Shown: piece by piece, positions 1-11,740 of the stretch
How the letters are laid out: the number at the start of each line of letters is the position of its first letter
How positions within the stretch are numbered: the stretch's first letter is position 1
Source: Isoetes taiwanensis
Taxonomy: Eukaryota > Streptophyta > Lycopodiopsida > Isoetales > Isoetaceae
Reading direction: 5' to 3'
DNA: 64,000 bases
NCBI GenBank assembly: GCA_021234155.1
Contig: JAJEKV010000005.1
Coordinates: 8,426,216-8,490,215, forward strand
Translations under genes and position numbers: made by a program
Notes under the pieces: model-generated
The model's input: only the letters and a program-made list of their open reading frames with translations
Told to the model about the DNA's origin: nothing
Database searches by the model: none

Positions 1-78
1 AGTCCTGGCTACCTTTTTAGGTACCTTTTTAGTCACTAAATAATACTTTTTAAGGGACACCCTAACATGCTTTTACCC
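1..78. mobile_element. Right end of a DNA transposon cut by the window edge
   Basis: The last 22 bases, ending at 78, read as the reverse complement of GGGTAAAAGCATG followed by a GGTGT-like block. They match the termini of the 8.3 kb element at 54107-62370 and of the small element at 62496-62817. Only this end is in view, so the target-site duplication cannot be tested. Confidence 0.6.
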
Positions 79-1954
79 GAGATTGATCACCTCGCTAAGA
101 AGGAATCATTACTAGGATAATTGTTGACCATGTATAAAGCTAGTGCCTCCAAAAGAATAATCCAACCAAAAGAAAAGAAGTAATCTAACAAGTCCGGCCA
201 ACTTGTTACGATGGCATCAATTCGATTGGTAGGAATATTCCAAGAGTTTAAATAACTAAGAAAGGGGAAATCTCTAGAATAATAGTACATGTAAAGTAGA
301 TTTAAAATAAGAATTATAGTAATCAAATAGTCTTTTGAGACAAAAGGAATTGTCATAATGACAAAACCTTGTGGTTTGGAATCGTTCTAACTAAGTAGGT
401 AATCCGCAACTATATTGAAATAAATGATAACATAATATGTGCATCCATCTTAGATGGTTATATATGTTATCTAAGGATAGTAAATTAATGCGCTAAGTAA
501 GAAGCATATAACCTCTTAAGGGGAGAGAATAGATATGACGTTGTGTACAACGTCATTGAAGGGGTGCAGGACCAATTTCTTTTCGAAGAAAGTGGGAGGG
601 CTCAATCTTATGATTGAACGTACTTGTATCGAATTGACCGACCCGTAGAATAGAGTTCACTCCGGCAATGGCCGAAGCGAATAGAGTGTAAAATAGATAG
701 ATACCTTAGGCTCAGGAGGCCTTCAACGTGCGAGACTGACGTAGTAGCTAACTACACCAATGAAGTGGAGCAAAACTATGGGAGCAATGCAACGACCAAG
801 TCATCTCCAAATTACTCAACGCCAGCTCAATGGGTGGATGCGTTCTAGCCTTAGGTAAGGTGTGCGCATGTATTATAAGCTTTAATGTGTCTTATAGATA
901 AGTTAAATATAGATCCGTAAATTGATAATGTGATATGTATCATACGAAATAAGTTAAATAACAACGATAATGTGAGTTAGCATGTTAATTAATCCTTCGC
1001 GGGGATGCAATTCCTTCCAAGGATAGCTATATGACCTCGAGGTCCTTATAAATATAAATAGAAAATAGAATTGGATATACTTAAAAAGCATCTTAGGGAT
1101 ATACTTCCAAGGGTAATGCAAGACCCAAGGAAGAGAATAAGAAGCACATCTAATTCTTGTGTATGATAACTAAAACCTTCTCTATGTAACAATAGGTCTA
1201 AAATCAGGGTTATTGTTTAAATAATCGCGATCTAAAAGTAATTAAATATTGTAAAGCTTAGAGTAAATATAATTGTACTATCGGAAGTAATGTATCCGAT
1301 GCTATGATAACGTTAATTCATAAATATTATGTTAAGGTAATTATGTTAATCACATGCATTAAAGGGAGCCAGCAAAAATCGGCTCAGGCATGTCGATTTG
1401 TGTTTAGATTAATTTCATGTGTAGTTAAGTATAATCTACGCATGCAACCTATGAGGTAAGGGTTGCATGCGTTGCTACCGATGATGAGATTACTACGGTG
1501 ATCTCTAGGGCGTGGTGTAATGTCAATGTAGGCATGACCGCGTTTCCGCTTGGATGAGTGGAAGGTAGATTAGAAAGTCTACTTCTGTTCCACGGAGGTA
1601 GACGACCTCGAGAGAAAGGAGGTCATTCAGGAATGCATTGATAGGAAAAGCACCTCTAGCCCCATATATGCTTTGATAGGAGGAATCTGGCCTTCACGCC
1701 CATATACGGGAAGGACCTATCCTCCACGCTGGGCAACTAGGGTGTAGGCATGAGCGGCATATAGGCATATAGACGCTGTCTCCACGGCCATAATGGAAGA
1801 TTCACCCTCTTCCTACGCCGGGAGATTAGCCATGCATCCATGTAGATAGGTGGGGTGGTCACCATATAACCAAAATTTTATTAATAATTAAAATGGTTAT
1901 AACGTAGTGACGACCTGCGGGCCAATAGAGCGCTCCGGAGGGTGAGGAGGTCGA
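79..1954. other. Intergenic, no supported gene
   Basis: AT-rich DNA with many stops in all frames. A minus-strand 89-codon frame at 87-356 would give a hydrophobic peptide, but I recognise no family and its position beside a transposon end makes chance likely. The patchy GC-rich blocks near 700-850 and 1500-1850 suggest a decayed retroelement, but I found no primer site or paired LTR. Confidence 0.5.
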
Positions 1955-2450
1955 GCTACGAAGACTTGCAACACAAATTTTGTTATAATGTGTTGCAAGG
2001 GATGAAGAGTACCTTAGAAGTGTAAATTTTGTATGAAATTGATAAACTTTGATAAACTTAAATATTGTATTAAGTAAGGGCAATAATTACCTTGCGTGCA
2101 TTAAGTTATGAAGTCATAAGTTAATTGGATAATAAAATAGTACAGTAATGTCTTAAACATTACCTTAGAGTAATTATAATAATTAAGATAGTAAGTGTAT
2201 AATTATAGATATTGTAAAATTAATACAGGATTTTAAGGTGCGAAGACTTGCAACACAAATTTTGTTGGAATGTGTTGCAAGGAATGAAGAATAACTTAAA
2301 TAATAATTGTATATGAAAGTGTTAAATTGGGATAAACTAAATGTTGTGATAACAGAAACTAATAAGTACCTTGTTTTTATAGAAGTTACGATTTGACAAG
2401 TTATTTGATAATGTAATGGCGTAATAATGATTTAAAAATATTGCCTTAAG
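1955..2450. repeat. Diverged tandem duplication, unit about 282 bp
   Basis: The block with GAAGACTTGCAACACAAAT at about 1957 recurs at about 2238. The following AT-rich sequence also aligns loosely, including the stretch around the 'cattaccttagagtaat' and 'attgccttaaggtaat' blocks. The two units are clearly diverged, so the duplication is old. Confidence 0.6.
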
Positions 2451-2542
2451 GTAATCTTAATAAATGTGTAAGTATAATAGTAATAAATTGTATGCATCAA
2501 GTTGGTTGCAGGACAGGAAGAGCCCAAGGTGGGGAGACCCCT

Positions 2543-2787
2543 GATGCTGCGGACAGCATCAATTCAAGGTGGGGAGAATGTGACGTTCCAGCATAACATA
2601 CGGTATGAATACGTATATTATACTGACACGTCACTAGTACATGTCGACTCAGACGACATGTACACGGCGACCGTAAAGGGTAGTACCCTAGGGTACGACC
2701 TTGTGAACCATTATATTGCACATGTTAAAGCAACATGTGAATATAATCCCTTTTTGCCACGTGGCAATGACCCATTGACCAAAAGGG
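2543..2787. repeat. String of consecutive hairpins and palindromes
   Basis: Five inverted repeats follow one another: 2543-2560 (7-bp stem), 2637-2663 (10-bp perfect stem, 7-nt loop), 2683-2696 (14-bp palindrome GTACCCTAGGGTAC), 2710-2747 (8+7-bp stem with a small bulge) and 2748-2787 (7-bp stem enclosing the palindrome TGCCACGTGGCA). The last palindrome contains a CACGTG G-box core. No convincing protein is encoded here. Function is unknown. Confidence 0.7.
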
Positions 2788-2799
2788 ACCAGCCCTAAA

Positions 2800-4060
2800 T
2801 TCGTGGGGATAAAGGGGCATAAACCCTAAAAGGGAACTCTTTGGTTCTCAGCCCACGAGTCTCCAGATTGGAGCAGCAGAGGATGCATTTCCGCTTTGAA
2901 CGGGAGCATAGAAGTCGGATCTCCTGAGTGCGGCTCGATCCAAGATCAGCGACTTCGAGATCCAGCCAGTATGGACGCTTTCAGAGGTGGGAGCCAGCCA
3001 AGATGCGGGTGGGTGGTTGATTCAATAGGTAGATCCGAGTTATCAGGCCTCTTTCAGTAGGTTTAGCATCCATTCTTATCTATAGGCGACCCCTACAGCC
3101 TAAGAATGATAGACACTAACAAAGGAACCTAACCATGTATGATTAGGTAGATTAGAATAGATGTATTCTATTATTTTCAGTTCTGTTGTGATGATGTTTT
3201 GACATTCTATGCGCCACTCTTGTGTATTGGGAAGGGGGTAGAGGCCCAGAGCCCAAGTAGTTGTATGATCCTAGTTTGAGCCCATTAATTCCCAATTAAT
3301 GCGGCCTGTGCATAAGAGCCCGCTTGGTATCGTGGGTGGCGGAGCTAGACCGGCCGACAATGGAGGCCTTGTCTAATCACGCGATTGATCCGCTGTAACG
3401 ACGGCCGGGAACACCGCGTGAGCTAGGCCTAATACCCCTGCACCGCTGCGGAGAGGCGGGGGTATGGGCTCGACACTTCGTGGGGTGATCGTCATCTTCC
3501 GGTGAGTTCAAGTCGTTATCTGGCAAAGGCTCTCTAGCTTCGCCCGTGATTAGCATGAACCTTCTGAGGAGAGAGATCTCCTCCTGCCTCATTGGGGCTG
3601 GGGAGATGCAACCCGATGCTTGATAGCCCCTCTGGCTATTCACCCGGCAGGCTACGGTCAGGCTCCAATACTTTTCAGCCTATCTGCAAAGTATGCACAG
3701 GAGGGGCGGATGGAGTGGACTACCCAACGACCATGTTCCTATGCCAGCCAAATCCATTTGCCATGAATTGCATGCATTGCTATCACGGAGACCCCAAGCC
3801 GTCGATCTTTCCCCATGAGTCCGAGCACGGGTAGGATTTCCCCATGTTATGTTGATGTCTTGATGTGTTGTTGCAGCCTCTTTGTGATATGGTGGACCAC
3901 CCCTTCGAGGTGGGTATGTTATTGTTGATTGATGTCATGTGCTCATGTTTTGTTTACGCTTCCGCAGCTAGGTCGATCCCGAGGGAGACGGGATGAATGA
4001 CACGTCCATTCTTCCCCGTCGGGTTCTTGGCCACCATCAAGGGCCCGATGTTAGGTGGAC
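2800..4060. other. GC-richer intergenic DNA, possible retroelement remnant
   Basis: No gene can be supported. A plus-strand 80-codon frame at 3592-3834 has two paired cysteines (CKVC and CMHC), but without conserved spacing I cannot assign it. A primer-site-like TTGGTATCGTGG at about 3328 only partly matches the usual plant TGGTATCAGAGC. Confidence 0.35.
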
Positions 4061-4069
4061 GGCCTCATG

Positions 4070-5185
4070 TCAGCGAGCAGATGCTGGTTTGAGGGATGAT
4101 CTCCAGTTTGTATATGATCGGGGCATCGTATATGAGCTGGGGCCGTCACAAGGATCCACAATATCCTTTCGAGGCCTTCCAACCTTGCTTTGTTCGTGCT
4201 CTTGGTTCCTCTCTTTGGCGGTTGATTTTTGCACTTGTCTACTACTCTTTATATGCTCCCTCATGTTTTCAACCACGTCTCCTCTTGATGGAAAAAGGAG
4301 TAGAGACATCTGACAAAGCACACATAAAATGCAAATGTTCTCTTTCTTTGCATAGCTTCCAATGGTCTCCTTATATAGCTCAAACACGACACTGGTTTGC
4401 TCGACAAAAGGACCAACTTTCGAAGACATACATTCTTCAACTGCTGCCCTATTTTCAGCCATAATATCACTTGCCAATGTTTCCTTTGAGACACTTTCCT
4501 GGCTGTCAACAACAGTTTGTGTGTTTCTTTGCAAGTTCAGCTTGTGTTCCTTTGATTCCATGTGGCGTGCAGTGAAATTGTACATCATGTCATCTCCTCC
4601 TCTTCCATATTTCATTTGGCATTCAAGGCACCAAATGCTAAACACTCCAACTCCGTTGGCATCACAAGACATGAGATCAAACCGATCTTTCTTACCCTGA
4701 ATTTGCATTTTCATCTTGTACTTTCTAAAGGTGTGAATCCACCTACATGTATCAGCCCTAGTTGCAAATTTGGATTGCAACCTACCTTCAAACTCGACAC
4801 TCCCCACACTCAAACTTGCCTTCTCTTGGCTGGTTGGGGTCTGATCTGCAACCTCAATGGCAGCCACATTTTCTTCTTCTTCCAGCTCATTAAGCACTAG
4901 ACGTCTTCTCTTCAAGGGCTGCACATCTTCTTGAGTATCAGTCACACGAACAAATACCTCCTCATTTGTAACTTTGTACCTTTCCTCTTGCCTTGTTGAC
5001 AAAGGAAGCTTCCTTTCACCCAAAAACACAAACTCGTGTCCCTCCAAGCCATCAATCTCATCCAAGTTAATAGCTTTTCTTACATCGGCATACGTTGCAT
5101 TTTGCTTGACTTTGACAAAACCAACCTCGGAGCACTTCTCGGTCCCGTCAATTGCACATACAATGATATTTGTTTCGAATGCCAT
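4070..5185 (-). CDS. Unrecognised zinc-finger/AT-hook protein, 371 aa
   Basis: An uninterrupted 371-codon frame, long for this AT-rich region, so probably a real coding exon. I do not recognise the family. Residues about 8-82 look like a small beta-rich (possibly ubiquitin-like) domain, a guess from hydrophobic spacing. A basic KRRR cluster at 92-95 could be a nuclear signal, followed by an acidic stretch. A BED-like finger has C186-x2-C189 and H208-x5-H214. A second partial finger has C285-x2-C288 and H311. An AT-hook core GRPRK lies at 336-340. Fingers plus an AT-hook suggest DNA binding in the nucleus, either a transposon protein or a gene derived from one. The start was chosen as the first Met. 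The stop at 4070 may only be the end of one exon. Confidence 0.55.
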   Translation of the reverse strand: MAFETNIIVCAIDGTEKCSEVGFVKVKQNATYADVRKAINLDEIDGLEGHEFVFLGERKLPLSTRQEERYKVTNEEVFVRVTDTQEDVQPLKRRRLVLNELEEEENVAAIEVADQTPTSQEKASLSVGSVEFEGRLQSKFATRADTCRWIHTFRKYKMKMQIQGKKDRFDLMSCDANGVGVFSIWCLECQMKYGRGGDDMMYNFTARHMESKEHKLNLQRNTQTVVDSQESVSKETLASDIMAENRAAVEECMSSKVGPFVEQTSVVFELYKETIGSYAKKENICILCVLCQMSLLLFPSRGDVVENMREHIKSSRQVQKSTAKERNQEHEQSKVGRPRKDIVDPCDGPSSYTMPRSYTNWRSSLKPASAR

Positions 5186-5199
5186 TTGCTACAAGTAAC

Positions 5200-7855
5200 C
5201 CAAAGAAAGAGTTAGGAACCCGTTAGGAATTAATAACTTACTTGAAAGACTTGAAATACCAAAAAATATAAGACATTTACCAGCATAAACTAGAAAGATC
5301 TATGAAAAATTTGAGGTCTCTGGAGCTCCTCCTGCCAAAGCACCCGTCAAAGCACACTCAAGATCAGGGTTTTTTCATGAATGCGAAAAATAGAGATGAC
5401 CACTTAGCAATTCACTCTCCATCAAATGAACACTAGATTATTAAGTGAGACAAGGCAGATCAAGGTGATCAAGAAGCTTTTAGTCCGGTTTTCAAAGGGA
5501 AGAATAAGTTATTTCATTACCAAAGTCTAGATACAAATACAATAAAAATTAACACACCATCCACTTTGCCATCGAGATATCCTAACAATGGCAAGCAAAT
5601 CAGCAAGAAGTTTGGATTCTAACCTGGTAAATTTGTTCTTTAAGGTTATCTTGATCCAGGAGTTTTTGACAAAATATTTCTTTCTTGGCCGAAATCCAGC
5701 GACTTCAATTGTCCATTCTGGTGGAGCCTCAGATCTTCAGAGCATTCGGAGTTGGAGTAGGCCCTAACATTGATCTACGGATCGGACCTTCCCGCCCAAC
5801 TCCCCCTTCTCGACCACCTACGGGGGAAATGGTGGTCGACCGTATGAGGCAGCAGTCCGTATACGGACGTCGAGGGTTCAAAAAAACCCCTACCCAGTCA
5901 CGCTCTTGGGTCATACGGGGTTTCAATGGTGAAACCCCCGGGTCTTGTTCCTACTTTCTTTCGTTCGCTGGAACCTCTATCTCCTCCATTGTTGTTGTTA
6001 AAATTTACATGCCTGCTGCCTGAATAGATCCTTGGGCGATGGAACCTCTCATTCTCTTCCACTTTTCTCCAGAACATGATAATTTATTCTGGTCCTTGGA
6101 GAGACTTTACAGCACCTATCTTCATATCTCTACACCTTCGAAAGCCTTAGGTTATGATTAGACATATAATCTTCGTATTAAATATTTCTCTTTTTAGCAT
6201 CGGAATTGAATTCTCTGCCCCAATGTATCACCAGATAATCATTTGAATGAAATTCTTTAGATCTCCGCCTCCGCAATTCTGACACGTATACGATCTATAT
6301 TCTTAGGGTTAGCTGCCCTTCTTTATGTTTTTATTAATATTCCCTCCCCTTATGATATTTGTACCTTGCTACAGTATATGCCAATGTGATTTTTGTCAGA
6401 CTTGTAGTAGTCAGATAATCCAATACATTTATTGTTAGACCATATGCTAGATTAATTATCTCCATTATTTGCTTGACTCCATTTTTAATTATAAGAGATT
6501 TATACAAAAAATTTCTTGACATAGCTTCACCAACATGTTTCCAAACGATATTATTTATCAGTTCTATATTATGTCTTCTAGAGAGTTTTCGTTCATCATC
6601 TTCCTCGATTCCCCAACAAATGGTTCAGCTTCTCCTGCTACCAAAGCCAGACATTTAGCACTTAATGAATTCTTTTCCCCACATAGAATGCATATTCTGG
6701 CGACGTAACCCGCTAGCATGCTATGATCATCTTCACGTTCCAGATTTTGCAGCTGCTGTAACAAATTAAAACAATCCAAACAGCTACATGCATCCGTTAT
6801 CCTTGCATCGCCACTTCGATCTGCTATCACTTCTCTAGCTACCAACACTTTAGTATCTTGATTACGCCATATGGTTTGCATGATGCAGCCTGCTGCACAC
6901 TATGCAATGAGCCCCTCTCCCCATCTTGCATGTACGAAGTCTATTTCTTAAACAACTGCATCTGCCTAGGCAGATGCACTAAGGATTTAAGTCTTCTAAT
7001 TCCTTATTGCTAGGAACTTGTAATCGCAGAGATTGGCCTAATGGAGTCTCCGATCTGCACCATTTTCCCTTTGAAGCTTGCGCATGGTCCACCAAGATCT
7101 GCTTTCCTTTCCCTGTCGACATGCCTAATAGTCAAATCCTAAATGTATATTTTTTGTTTTTGTAATGTTTTGAAATCAACAGGCAGCTTTGAAACTCTTA
7201 TAAGCTTCTAATATAAATCAATGATCTAATTTATTTGAGTAATTCTATTTTTTGATCTTCATCTGATTTATTTACAAGCTTGAGTAATTTTGAATTTAAT
7301 TCTATGTATTGGGGTGTTAACTTAATGTTGTTAAGTATGATAAGTAGAATGACAGAATGTTGACGAAAATCATAATGTGCAACAACCTGTAGCCAAAAAC
7401 AAGAATGTAAGTAGAGAGGAAAATATTCCAAGAAAGAATATAGGACAGATGGCAACACATGATTGGCTTAGAAGTCAGTTGCATACGGGAGCTCTTCACT
7501 AGAATTTGTGGAGGATATGGTAAAGCAATTGCACTAAATAGCTTATTTAAAATGACATCAAGCCAACATTGATGTTGCTTGATCAAGTTATGTTGTAGAA
7601 GGGAGTTGATCAATGCTGCAAAATATTGACGTTGGACATATCTAACCTGACTCCATGAGCGCAATGTTATTATTTTGAATATAGTTGCATTGAAAAGGCA
7701 AACTCATTAAAGAAATTAGGTGCTAGGGTACCTTTAGGTTATGTTGTGAAATACAATTACATATTGTGTAAAAATGTCCATATCTACATTGTATAAAGAT
7801 GGATAGATTAGGTATAATATATACAAGTGGTTGTACTATGAAGGACTATACAAAT
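5200..7855. other. Intergenic, no supported gene
   Basis: Short frames only. A minus-strand 105-codon frame at 6564-6881 contains two CxxC-like pairs (CLDC, CILC), but I do not recognise it and it has no flanking coding support. Confidence 0.4.
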
Positions 7856-7859
7856 TCTG

Positions 7860-8725
7860 AGCCATCCAAATGAAGATTCTATAAGAACCCCTTACATTCT
7901 CTAAGATTCAAGAAAAATTCCCTAGATTCTCAAAGATATTATGATTCTCTTAGATTCTCTTGGCATTCCAATAGATTTCTTCAGATTCTCTTGAGATTCT
8001 TCTAGACTCTCAAAGATTATCCCGAATTTCCTCTAAAATTTGTAAGATTGTATTTAGATTCTCCTGGATTCCTTTGGATTTTGTAAAGATTCCCCTAGGT
8101 TCTCTAAGGTCCCATCAAAATTCATCTAGATTTTCAAGAATTTTATAAAGATTCTGCTAGATTCCCTTGGGTCCTCCAAGATTCTATGTAGATTCTCTTA
8201 AATTCCCTTAGATTCTCTAGATTTTCCAAGATTCCATCAACATTCCCTTAGATTCTCAAGCATTTTATGAAGATTCCCTTAGATTCTCAAACATTCCCTT
8301 AGATTCCACTAAGATTCCCCTAAGTTCCCTTAGATCCCAAGATTCTATATGCATTCTCTTAGATTCCCTTGGATTCTATAAAGATTCCCTTAGATTCCTT
8401 AAGATTCTCTTGAGATTCCCCTAGATTCTCAAAAATTATCCCAAATGTCCTCTAGATTTTGTAAGATAGTATGTAGATCCTCCTAGATTCCTTTAAATTC
8501 TATAAAGATTCCTCTAGATTCTCCAAGGTCCCATCAAGATTCCTCTAGATTTTCAAGAATTATATAAAGATTTTGCTAGATTCCCTTGGGTCCTCTAAGA
8601 TTCTATGTAGATTCTCTTGAATTCCCTTAGATTCTCTAGTTTCTCTAAGATTCCATAAAGATTTCCTTAGATTCTCAAGCATTTTACGAAGATTCCCTTA
8701 GATTCCCAAACATTCCCTTGGAATT
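7860..8725. repeat. Degenerate AGATTC array with a higher-order repeat
   Basis: Dozens of imperfect units built on TTAGATTCYC or AAGATTCCC occur every 10-20 bp. Superimposed on this, the segment at about 7990-8200 recurs at about 8405-8615, an offset near 420 bp, with shared landmarks such as CCCTTGGGTCC and AAGGTCCCATCAA. It ends abruptly near 8725. The reverse complement of the same unit forms the array at 19310-19960. Confidence 0.8.
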
Positions 8726-8909
8726 CGAACACATTGGCTCCAACTGCGACAGAACGATGCCAATGCACACCACTCATTGGAAAGTTCTCGACGAGAGGAA
8801 GCTAACGGCGTGGGCCTCACCTTCATACGGCCCCTCTACTCCAAGTTACGGTGATTTGAAAATGGTTAAGAAAAGGAAGCTTCCTAGAACGCCAATACAT
8901 TAAATGCGG

Positions 8910-9587
8910 CATTCTAGAATGGGACTCGCAAGAAACCAACAAACCGCCCGGATAGATAGGCTTCTCATTCATCTCAACAGATTTTCTACAATGGTGGACA
9001 GTGGGTAGCCGCACACATGCGAACTACCCACGAAAAATAAAGGGAAAATCCAATTATATCATTTGGACCCCAAAAAAATACAATGCTAATAGATGAGTGG
9101 CTGATGTACTGCTTTAAAGCTTATCACCGGGATTAAAAAACCCCGCCCTTTCGGGTTTTCGAGGAAAAACCCTAGTGATAAGCCTTCGGCAAGGGGCTTA
9201 GACAAACATAAGGCATAGAATCGCTCCCAAAAACCCCCGCATGGAGAAGTCGAAACAGATGCCGCTCGCCAACCTGTACCTGCACATCACCAACACAACA
9301 AACGAGACAACACAAACATACCAGAGAATAGCATCACCCAGCGGATGGAAAAAAAACATCACCCAAATGGTGGAAAAAAAACATGATAAACGTAAACGTG
9401 CACAATACAATAAACAAAGAGGGGGGAGGAGGGTGGGTTCAAAGAGAATAAGGTAATGCTGGCGAGGGAAGAGGAAGCGCCGATGAGGCGTGGATGCGGC
9501 TTGGCGCTGAAATAGCGAACTCCCAACCGAAACGGGCATCGCCGCCGCATGCATGCAAGACATGCATGCTCGTCCCATTCTAGAATG
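8910..9587. mobile_element. MITE-like unit A with CATTCTAGAATGG ends
   Basis: The left end reads CATTCTAGAATGGGACTCG. The right end (9573-9587) carries the same motif inverted. The interior has no gene: frames found in it are low-complexity. Unit B repeats both ends and part of the interior immediately downstream, including the same GGAAGCGCCGATGAG block. Confidence 0.5.
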
Positions 9588-9612
9588 GCGATCCGATGAC
9601 TCGGATTGATGC

Positions 9613-9935
9613 GATTCTAGAATGGGACTCGCAAAAACCAACAAACCGCCTGACTACCGAGAGAACTTCCTTACAAACTAGGATCGAGGGGCGAAGGTCA
9701 CAGGGGCGAAGGCCAAAGGCGGGAAAAGGATAGCATGAAAAAAAAAGCCAAATTGGCTAAACCAGGCGAAGAAGCCCCTCCCCGCCTCGAAACAATTCAA
9801 AGAGAATAAGGTGCTAGCGAGAGAAAGAGGAAGCGCCGATGAGACGTGGATGCAGAAACGCGCCTGAAATAGCGAACTCCCAACCAAAACGGGCATGCGC
9901 CGCCTGCATGCATGCAATCGTCCCATTCTAGAATG
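9613..9935. mobile_element. MITE-like unit B, shorter tandem relative of unit A
   Basis: It begins with ATTCTAGAATGGGACTCGC and the shared CCAACAAACCGCC block, and ends with the inverted motif at 9921-9935. The sequence just after each unit, CGATCCGATGACTCGGAT, is the same. So the flank was duplicated with the unit, which points to tandem duplication and not two independent insertions. Confidence 0.5.
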
Positions 9936-9971
9936 GCGATCCGATGACTCGGATCGATGCGATTAATGTTA

Positions 9972-10022
9972 AAACAAGGTGCTGCGCACGGAGGGTTGCC
10001 CTCTATGGCCCGAGGGTGAAGT
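9972..10022. repeat. Dispersed short repeat shared with 38486-38535
   Basis: The block AACAAGGTGCTG followed by GGAGGGTTGCCCTCT occurs here and again at about 38486. It contains a small GAGGG/CCCTC hairpin. It may be the end of an unidentified element. Confidence 0.5.
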
Positions 10023-10267
10023 GGCTTAAATTAAATCCACATGTGACCTGACAATATACACAAGACTAGTTATGGAGAATTCTGTGGAAATTGCCATCTT
10101 TATAATATTTTTTGATCCATAATGTTACGCAGTCTTTTGAGCCCGACCTGAGCTATTGCCCACATCATCATGCTTTTATGAGTGTTGGGGGATCGTAATG
10201 TGTGGTAGGAGGACGTTATCCTATTTCAGGCCCTGATCATATCCAAACTAGAAAATTGCCCACCTTC

Positions 10268-10339
10268 GATGGGGATTCCATGTGATTGCACATCACATGG
10301 AATCCCCATCACACACACTATGTGTGATGGGGATTCCAT
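10268..10339. repeat. Three-arm foldback able to form two alternative hairpins
   Basis: Arm 1 (10268-10286) pairs perfectly over 19 bp with arm 2 (10292-10310). The overlapping arm 2' (10297-10315) pairs perfectly over 19 bp with arm 3 (10321-10339). Both loops are 5 nt. All arms contain TGGGGATTCCAT or its complement. Confidence 0.8.
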
Positions 10340-10517
10340 TGTGTGTAGTATTTTGGTTGTAACACACTCTATGTCCTATCACAACACGAAGAAGGTTTTT
10401 TGGGGTGATATATAGTTTGTGCAATTTTTTATGTCGTAAAACCGCCTTTTTTATCTTCCTTGGCATCTTGTCAAATATTCTATGGACATTGTCAAGCATT
10501 CTAGTTTCCACATACTC

Positions 10518-10868
10518 TTAAGAGCCATAAGGGATTACTCCAAGTTCATCCAAATGCTATGTCATTGGCAATACTGCAAAAAAGCTCACAAAAGTTACGT
10601 TGTCTACCGACCTGCAAGCTTACTACAACCCATCGAAAAGTTATCATTGAGCAAGCATCATTGTGTCTTGACAAAAAGTACTCACTAATACTATTGCTAT
10701 CCTAAGAGCCATGGGGATTACTCCAAGTTCATCCAAATGCTATGTCATTGGCAATGCCGCAAAAACACTTACAAAAGTTACTTTGTCTATGCACCTGCAG
10801 GCTTACTACAACCCATGTGAAAGTTGGCATTGAGCAAGCATTATATTGTATCCGGACAAAAGTACTTA
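10518..10868. repeat. Tandem duplication, unit about 185 bp
   Basis: The stretch beginning 'taagagccat' with 'ggattactccaagttcatcc' at about 10518 recurs at about 10702. Similarity continues through 'cttactacaaccca' to 'gacaaaaagtact'. No frame spans it convincingly. Confidence 0.7.
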
Positions 10869-10869
10869 T

Positions 10870-11740
10870 TAAAGCTATTGCATCCATATGTAGTATCCAT
10901 CAGTATCGAAAAAATAACCTTTTTGAAAGTTATGTTTTGACATTTTATTGAAATGGGTACTTTTAGACAATAGAGTAATTGAAACCATGACTTTATTAAT
11001 AGGATGATATACATTGGAGTACTTGATAGTTGATAACATAGGAAACAATTTATGGACAATCGAAATAGAGGAAGAAGAGAAGGTGGGGGGTGTGTGTGCA
11101 AAAGATGTTAAGATTTATAAATTGTTTTGCATGTGAATTTTGTTTAGGACATGAAGGAATAGAATAGAATAGAATAGTTTTTAACGTCCACGGAGACCAA
11201 TAGGTCATGGGACCCATACAATGGGCTAGTACAATCATTACTACTAGGATTAAAAACCCACCTTTTCGAAAGGTTTTCAAGGGAAAAACCTTGCGCGAAT
11301 GATGATGATACTAGATAAACGAGATAATGACTACCGGGGCTCGGTAATTGCGGGACGTTTATCTAGAACCTCAAGTATGTATAATGCCAAGTCATGCAAT
11401 GATGGTGCTCGAGAAGTTGTGGAAGGCGTGGAATGGAATGCTAAGGTCAAAAAATAATTCCTGGACTATCTCAAAAGCGGGGCAACTTCGGGAAGAGTAT
11501 GGCTTTCATCTTCAATAACACACAGAATCGGCAACAGGCACATAGTCTCGCTTCTCGCGGCAATTGTGGCCGCTCCCATCTATCTGTCTCAATCCGTAGC
11601 CTGTGGGACCCCGTGCGAATTGATGCAATAGCTACAAGCTTTTTCCTAGTGCGAATTGAAGGAATAATTCAATACTTTAATTGAAGAAGGTTGCTAAGAA
11701 TTTAATAGCATGGAATACATGGAAGTTACAAGCAAAGTAA
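10870..11740. other. Intergenic, no supported gene
   Basis: Includes a short AATAG microsatellite at about 11158-11176. A block at about 11250-11290 (GGATTAAAAA ... TTTTC ... AAAAACC) resembles one at 9131-9175. Confidence 0.4.

Noticed and set aside
2497-2798. Overlapping 98- and 74-codon frames on opposite strands
   Set aside because: Both run through the hairpin string, whose inverted repeats create mirrored open frames.
3320-3345. LTR primer-binding site
   Set aside because: TTGGTATCGTGG only partly matches TGGTATCAGAGC, and no paired LTR or purine tract was found.
9198-9644. 148-codon minus-strand protein, and a similar one at 9678-9926
   Set aside because: Both lie inside the MITE-like units, are low-complexity, and match no family.
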